Source of the DNA: Bacillota bacterium
GTDB taxonomy: Bacteria; Bacillota; Clostridia; Tissierellales; Tissierellaceae
Reading direction: 5' to 3'
Length of the DNA: 64,000 nt
Assembly: GCA_023388495.1 (NCBI GenBank)
Contig: JAEWGC010000028.1
Span: 62,001 to 126,000, forward strand
How positions within the stretch are numbered: the first letter of the stretch is position 1; each line of letters opens with the position of its first letter. Made by a program: the position numbers and the translations under genes. Of the stretch, positions 62,991 to 64,000 are shown one piece after another. Under the pieces are notes generated by a model. That model saw nothing but the letters and a program-made list of their open reading frames with translations, did not search any database and was not told the DNA's origin.

Positions 62991-64000
62991 ATGGAGTTAA
63001 GACCAGAAGAAATAGGTTCCATAATCAAGGAACAGATTAAAAGATATGAAAAAACTTTAGATATGGTAGATGTAGGTACTGTTATTCAAGTAGGAGATGG
63101 TATTGCCAGAATACATGGCTTAGAAGGATGTATGGCGGGAGAACTTATAGAGTTCCCAGGAGAAGTATTTGGTATGGCCATGAACTTAGAGGAAGACAAT
63201 GTTGGATGCGTTCTTTTAGGCTCTGATGATAAGATAAAAGAGGGAGATACTGTAAAGAGAACTGGTAGAATTATAGAAGTTCCAGTAGGAGATGCTATGA
63301 TAGGTAGAGTTGTTAATGCCCTTGGTCAACCAATTGACGGTAAGGGAGCTATAAACACTACTAAATTTAGTCCTATTGAGAAAATTGCTCCAGGGGTTAT
63401 CACAAGAAAGAGTGTTAACCAACCTTTACAAACAGGTATCAAAGCAATAGACTCCATGATCCCGATTGGTAGAGGTCAAAGGGAGCTTATAATAGGAGAC
63501 AGACAAACTGGAAAAACTGCTCTTGCTATTGACACTATTATTAACCAAAAGGGTCAGGATATAATTTGTATCTATGTAGCTATAGGACAAAAAAGATCTA
63601 CTGTAGCTCAAATAGTTGATACATTAGAAAAGCGTGGTGCTATGGATTACACAATAGTTGTATCTTCTACAGCTAGTGAATTAGCACCATTACAATATAT
63701 TGCTCCTTATGCCGGTGTAACAATAGGTGAGGAGTTCATGAATAACGGCAAGGACGTTTTAATTGTATATGATGACTTATCAAAGCATGCTATTGCCTAT
63801 AGAGCTATGTCACTATTACTAAGACGTCCACCTGGAAGAGAAGCTTTCCCAGGAGATGTATTCTATCTTCACTCTAGACTTCTAGAGAGAGCCGCAAAAC
63901 TTGATGAGAAATATGGTGGAGGTTCTATAACTGCACTGCCTATTATAGAAACCTTAGCGGGGGATATATCTGCATATATTCCAACAAACGTTATTTCTAT
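62991..64000 (+). CDS. atpA: F-type ATP synthase subunit alpha (partial, runs off the window)
   Basis: Open from ATG 62991 (RBS GAGGTGAG) to the last base, about 336 of the usual ~500 residues. Begins MELRPEEIGSIIKEQIKRYEK; VIQVGDGIARIHGLEGCMAGE is in the beta-barrel domain; P-loop GDRQTGKTALAIDTI lies at about 169-183; then VYVAIGQKRSTVAQ-like IYVAIGQKRSTVAQ, VIVYDDLSKHAIAYRAMSLLLRRPPGREAFPGDVFYLHSRLLERAAKL. The alpha subunit holds the non-catalytic nucleotide sites of F1. Confidence 0.95.
   Translation, partial: MELRPEEIGSIIKEQIKRYEKTLDMVDVGTVIQVGDGIARIHGLEGCMAGELIEFPGEVFGMAMNLEEDNVGCVLLGSDDKIKEGDTVKRTGRIIEVPVGDAMIGRVVNALGQPIDGKGAINTTKFSPIEKIAPGVITRKSVNQPLQTGIKAIDSMIPIGRGQRELIIGDRQTGKTALAIDTIINQKGQDIICIYVAIGQKRSTVAQIVDTLEKRGAMDYTIVVSSTASELAPLQYIAPYAGVTIGEEFMNNGKDVLIVYDDLSKHAIAYRAMSLLLRRPPGREAFPGDVFYLHSRLLERAAKLDEKYGGGSITALPIIETLAGDISAYIPTNVIS

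Noticed and set aside
1..64000. tRNA, rRNA, phage or transposase genes
   Set aside because: Looked for typical T-arm sequences, rRNA-like stretches and transposase or integrase motifs by eye and found none; a tRNA scan would settle the tRNA point.

Overview
The window is AT-rich, low-GC chromosomal DNA of a spore-forming, amino-acid-fermenting anaerobe of the Firmicutes, most like Tissierellia/Clostridia. The evidence is a GerA-type germinant receptor operon, S-layer-homology (SLH) proteins, Kal and Kce of lysine fermentation, a CoA-transferase/thiolase/AtoE module behind a sigma-54 promoter, and an F-type ATP synthase whose c subunit carries the Na+ ligand set. The gene order fba-tal-glpX-rho-rpmE-yqhQ-prmC-prfA-ywlC-ywlE-rpiB-upp-tagO-mnaA and then atp is typical of clostridial chromosomes. 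There is no phage, transposase, CRISPR array, rRNA or tRNA.

Layout. 1-1.6 kb: end of a branched-chain amino acid ABC operon (livM tail, livG, livF). 1.75-6.2 kb: an SLH/PrcB-like protein, a c-di-GMP phosphodiesterase with a ruined GGDEF site, and MurJ. 6.3-17.8 kb (minus): two tandem five-gene oligopeptide ABC operons (oppABCDF), an old duplication with near-identical conversion-like tracts. 18-21.7 kb (minus): gerA operon. 21.8-24 kb: second MurJ paralogue and a LysM/PG-binding protein. 24-31.8 kb: a 1000-residue SLH surface protein, an FMN-binding lipoprotein, and a MacB-like ABC system whose middle gene is a membrane-anchored CARDB-type surface protein. 32-38.2 kb: addB-like and addA. 38.3-39.5 kb: kal-kce. 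39.6-54 kb: the conserved housekeeping block. 54-60 kb: PAS/sigma-54 activator, thiolase, atoD, atoA, atoE. 60.2-64 kb: atpZ, atpI, atpB, E, F, H and the start of atpA, which runs off the window.

How parts fit. Kce forms 3-aminobutyryl-CoA and acetoacetate, and Kal deaminates the former to crotonyl-CoA. The AtoDA transferase can activate acetoacetate with butyryl-CoA, thiolase splits the product to acetyl-CoA, and AtoE can move the short-chain acids. Two separated clusters here therefore cover the second half of lysine fermentation. Peptide uptake by the Opp systems and branched-chain amino acid uptake by Liv fit the same life style.

The least explained material is between genes. There is a family of elements bounded by inverted arrays of short words (GTGAATAG, GAATTGTGAAT, CAATTGTCAATT) that repeatedly begin exactly at stop codons. 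There are also two copies of a ~62-base hairpin repeat with a compensatory base-pair change, a TCATTCTGAGC-type palindrome, and identical GC-rich hairpins between oppA and oppB of both opp operons. I saw no wholly new enzyme system; the best novelty candidates are these repeat families, the CARDB-ABC operon and the divergent AddB.
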